NCBI GenBank assembly: GCA_903994525.1
Contig: CAJEXW010000004.1
Location: 62,001 to 126,000 of the forward strand
Source: an uncultured Chlorobiaceae bacterium
GTDB taxonomy: Bacteria; Bacteroidota; Chlorobiia; Chlorobiales; Chlorobiaceae
Direction of reading: 5' to 3'
DNA: 64,000 nucleotides
Below, piece after piece: positions 62,659-64,000 of this stretch. The notes below the pieces were generated by a model. It worked only from the letters and a program-made list of their open reading frames with translations, ran no database searches and was not told where the DNA came from. Position 1 is the stretch's first letter; each line of letters begins with the position of its first letter. The position numbers were made by a program, and so were the translations under genes.

Positions 62659-63024
62659 TTGGATCACCGATTATATCCGTATATGCTCGCCATAAATATC
62701 AACAAAATTATGGCAATTGCAATGTGGAGCGCATCTTCAGCCGCCTTGGCTGGAATAATCCCCTTTGCTATCAGCGAGTTTGCAATATCAAGTGCTTTGT
62801 CGGTTATCAATATCAAGGGTACATTTTTCAGGAAATTCAAGCTGTGGGAAAATAAGATCTACTATTTCAACGATAAATCAGAGTGTAACTTCATTTTCAA
62901 AAAAGGTTTAGAAGTAACGGAGGCCATTCAGGTTTTAGCAACTCTCAGTGATGCAACAACAGGGCAACGGGAGCTTCGCGGCCTGACGGAGTGCTGCAAC
63001 AAGTTCGGATTGCGCCATGCCTGA
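62659..63024 (+). pseudogene. C-terminal remnant of a DUF4143 AAA ATPase
   Basis: The last third of this 121-codon frame (NFIFKKGLEVTEAIQVLATL, then TTGQRELRGLTECCNKFGL) matches the C-terminal PD-(D/E)XK-like end of the AAA_14/DUF4143 family, including the 'dFv.k.gl.v.eaiqv' strand. The ATPase half is absent. The hydrophobic first third (IMAIAMWSASSAALAGIIPF) is not from this family. Regarded as a remnant. Confidence 0.5.
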
Positions 63025-63230
63025 TGATCAGGCATAACGGAGCAGAAAAGTTTGAGCATCATGAAATAGCCGTTACGGTCATGCCGCTCTACCGGTGGTA
63101 GTTACTGCAATAAGCTGCTCATTTATACATCGGCACCATCTATAACATATTTGATAATCACTCTATTCGTCATGACAAAGTCTGGCATTTTTTATATTCT
63201 CATGCTGACAGGAACAAAACAGAATTTTTC

Positions 63231-63437
63231 ATGACTGCACAAACCGCCAAAACCGAAAAACTTGAGATCGCTCTTGCTCGTGCCGAAAAGACTCTGGTCG
63301 ATCGCCGTTATTTTACCCTTAACGGCAAGCAATCGAGAGCATTTGTTGCTGCGCTTGATGCCCCGCCACGAGAGTTGCCAAGGCTCAAAAAGCTTTTTCA
63401 GGAAAAGAGCATTTTTGAGCAAGCGCATACATTATAG
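63231..63437 (+). pseudogene. DUF1778 (TacA-like) antitoxin remnant 1
   Basis: The 68-residue product ends like DUF1778 antitoxins (YFTLNGKQSRAFVAALDAPP, then LPRLKKLF). The N-terminus (TAKTEKLEIALA) is joined early, so most of the ribbon-helix-helix DNA-binding domain is missing by internal deletion. No GNAT toxin gene follows. Confidence 0.55.
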
Positions 63438-63471
63438 CAATCTACCGCACAACATTAACAACAAGCTTCTC

Positions 63472-63681
63472 ATGAGCAGAGATCTCAAGCGAAAAGATGT
63501 AAAAAAACGAGCCGAAAACGCAATTGAGGGAAATTCCGTTATCCAGTTGTCACTCGAAGGCCAGCTTGCCTTTGCCGAGGCTTTGCTGAATCCGCCAGAG
63601 CCCAATGCCGCATTGCGACGGGCATTCGAAAATCACGCAGCATTTTTTGGTACACGTTCATGCACCCAAAATCGAATCTAA
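63472..63681 (+). pseudogene. DUF1778 (TacA-like) antitoxin remnant 2
   Basis: From the ATG at 63472 the 69 residues read MSRDLKRKDVKKRAENAIEG and then the typical C-terminus VIQLSLEGQLAFAEALLNPP, PNAALRRAFENHAAFF. The central part of the antitoxin is missing, as in the neighbour. Two broken antitoxins side by side suggest parallel decay of duplicated TA loci. The fragment ends ARSCTQNRI-like after a likely frameshift. Confidence 0.5.
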
Positions 63682-63749
63682 GTGTTGAGAATTCGGCTAT
63701 GAACCACAAATAATTTTTACGCCACAAGAACTTATGGAGGGCTAATTTT

Positions 63750-63923
63750 ATGTGGCAAGACCCGATAGTAAAAGAAACTCGTGAGCTTCGAGAAGAATAC
63801 GCAGAGAAGTTTAACCATGACCCCGACTCTATCTTTGATGATATTCTTAAACGTCAGAGCCAACCTGATAAAAAGCTTGTCTCTCTACCACCACGAAAAC
63901 CCCAAGTTACACCCAAAGCCTGA
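63750..63923 (+). CDS. Small charged protein, 57 residues
   Basis: The frame starts MWQDPIVKETRELREEYAEK and ends VSLPPRKPQVTPKA, with a good GGAGG ribosome site nine bases upstream. It resembles small proteins commonly seen in toxin-antitoxin neighbourhoods that start MWQDPIV and contain a HDxxxIFDDI segment (here HDPDSIFDDILKRQ). An antitoxin role is plausible but not shown. A partner toxin could lie beyond the window edge. Confidence 0.6.
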   Translation: MWQDPIVKETRELREEYAEKFNHDPDSIFDDILKRQSQPDKKLVSLPPRKPQVTPKA

Positions 63924-64000
63924 CATGGCGCTTATGCGGGACGCGCTTTTTCATAGCGGTTTTGTTGAGAGGTACACTGCTACTGTTGTTTTGCTGGCTC

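Noticed and set aside
62659-62820. Membrane protein in the first third of the 121-codon frame
   Set aside because: One hydrophobic stretch without start context or family match, joined to an unrelated DUF4143 C-terminus; more likely junction sequence.

Overview
Nature of the window. This is bacterial DNA of moderate GC content in which almost every gene lies on the minus strand, organised in long operons. No rRNA, tRNA, CRISPR array or housekeeping marker was found, so taxonomy is inference. The oxygen-sensitive ATP-dependent reductase families, radical SAM proteins and AT-rich leaders suggest an anaerobe, and the overall style fits a green sulfur bacterium (Chlorobium/Pelodictyon type). I could not verify this.

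Layout. (1) 1-2.4 kb is a decayed defence zone: an HsdS start at the edge, a frameshifted HsdR stub, remnants of an ATPase plus HNH pair, a RhuM stub and an intact dinD. (2) 2.5-4.0 kb holds htpX and a short DMT transporter gene. (3) 4.1-47.4 kb is a large co-directional island. It has a nitrogenase-like NifH/NifD/NifK trio, a family of 2-hydroxyacyl-CoA-dehydratase/benzoyl-CoA-reductase/double-cubane-type subunits with their ATP-dependent activator, and three paralogous radical SAM proteins with an unusual CX8CX2C motif. It also has a small FMN-binding-type protein, a metal-binding (HMA) domain protein, three SsuABC/TauABC-like import systems (one with a porin), three heterodimeric ABC exporters, and a TPR-YeiH permease fusion. 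(4) 47.5-52.4 kb is a second defence zone: Wadjet jetA-jetB with only a stub of jetC, and an ATPase plus DUF4435 TOPRIM pair resembling PARIS. (5) 52.5-62.6 kb is a signalling operon: vWA-FHA protein, WD40 Ser/Thr kinase, PP2C phosphatase, FHA kinase, a small protein and a ClpA/B-like unfoldase. (6) 62.6-64 kb holds remnants of a DUF4143 ATPase and of two DUF1778 antitoxins, and a small intact gene.

How the island may work. It reads as three cassettes, each pairing a reductive or radical enzyme module with its own importer and, at the far end, its own exporter pair: porin/SBP/DCC-type reductase/importer/exporter (14.3 to 4.1 kb), NifHDK-like/importer/exporter (34.1 to 22.6 kb), and radical SAM/FMN-type protein/importer/exporter (42.6 to 34.6 kb). 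Six leader regions (about 14.7, 21.7, 34.4, 42.9, 45.8 and 47.5 kb) share a short dyad element. In five of them a terminator-like hairpin with a similar loop lies about 180-210 bases further downstream, before the first gene. I propose one regulon, probably controlled by attenuation, devoted to importing a compound, reducing or rebuilding it with ATP-driven iron-sulfur chemistry, and exporting a product. The substrate cannot be read from the sequence. Sulfonate or organosulfur compounds and a metal-containing cofactor are the main candidates.

Decay and duplication. The reductase family has multiplied and partly broken down here. There is an activator gene with a clean 200-codon internal deletion, a BcrB-like pseudogene, and a leftover BcrB C-terminus directly after a BcrC-like stop codon.
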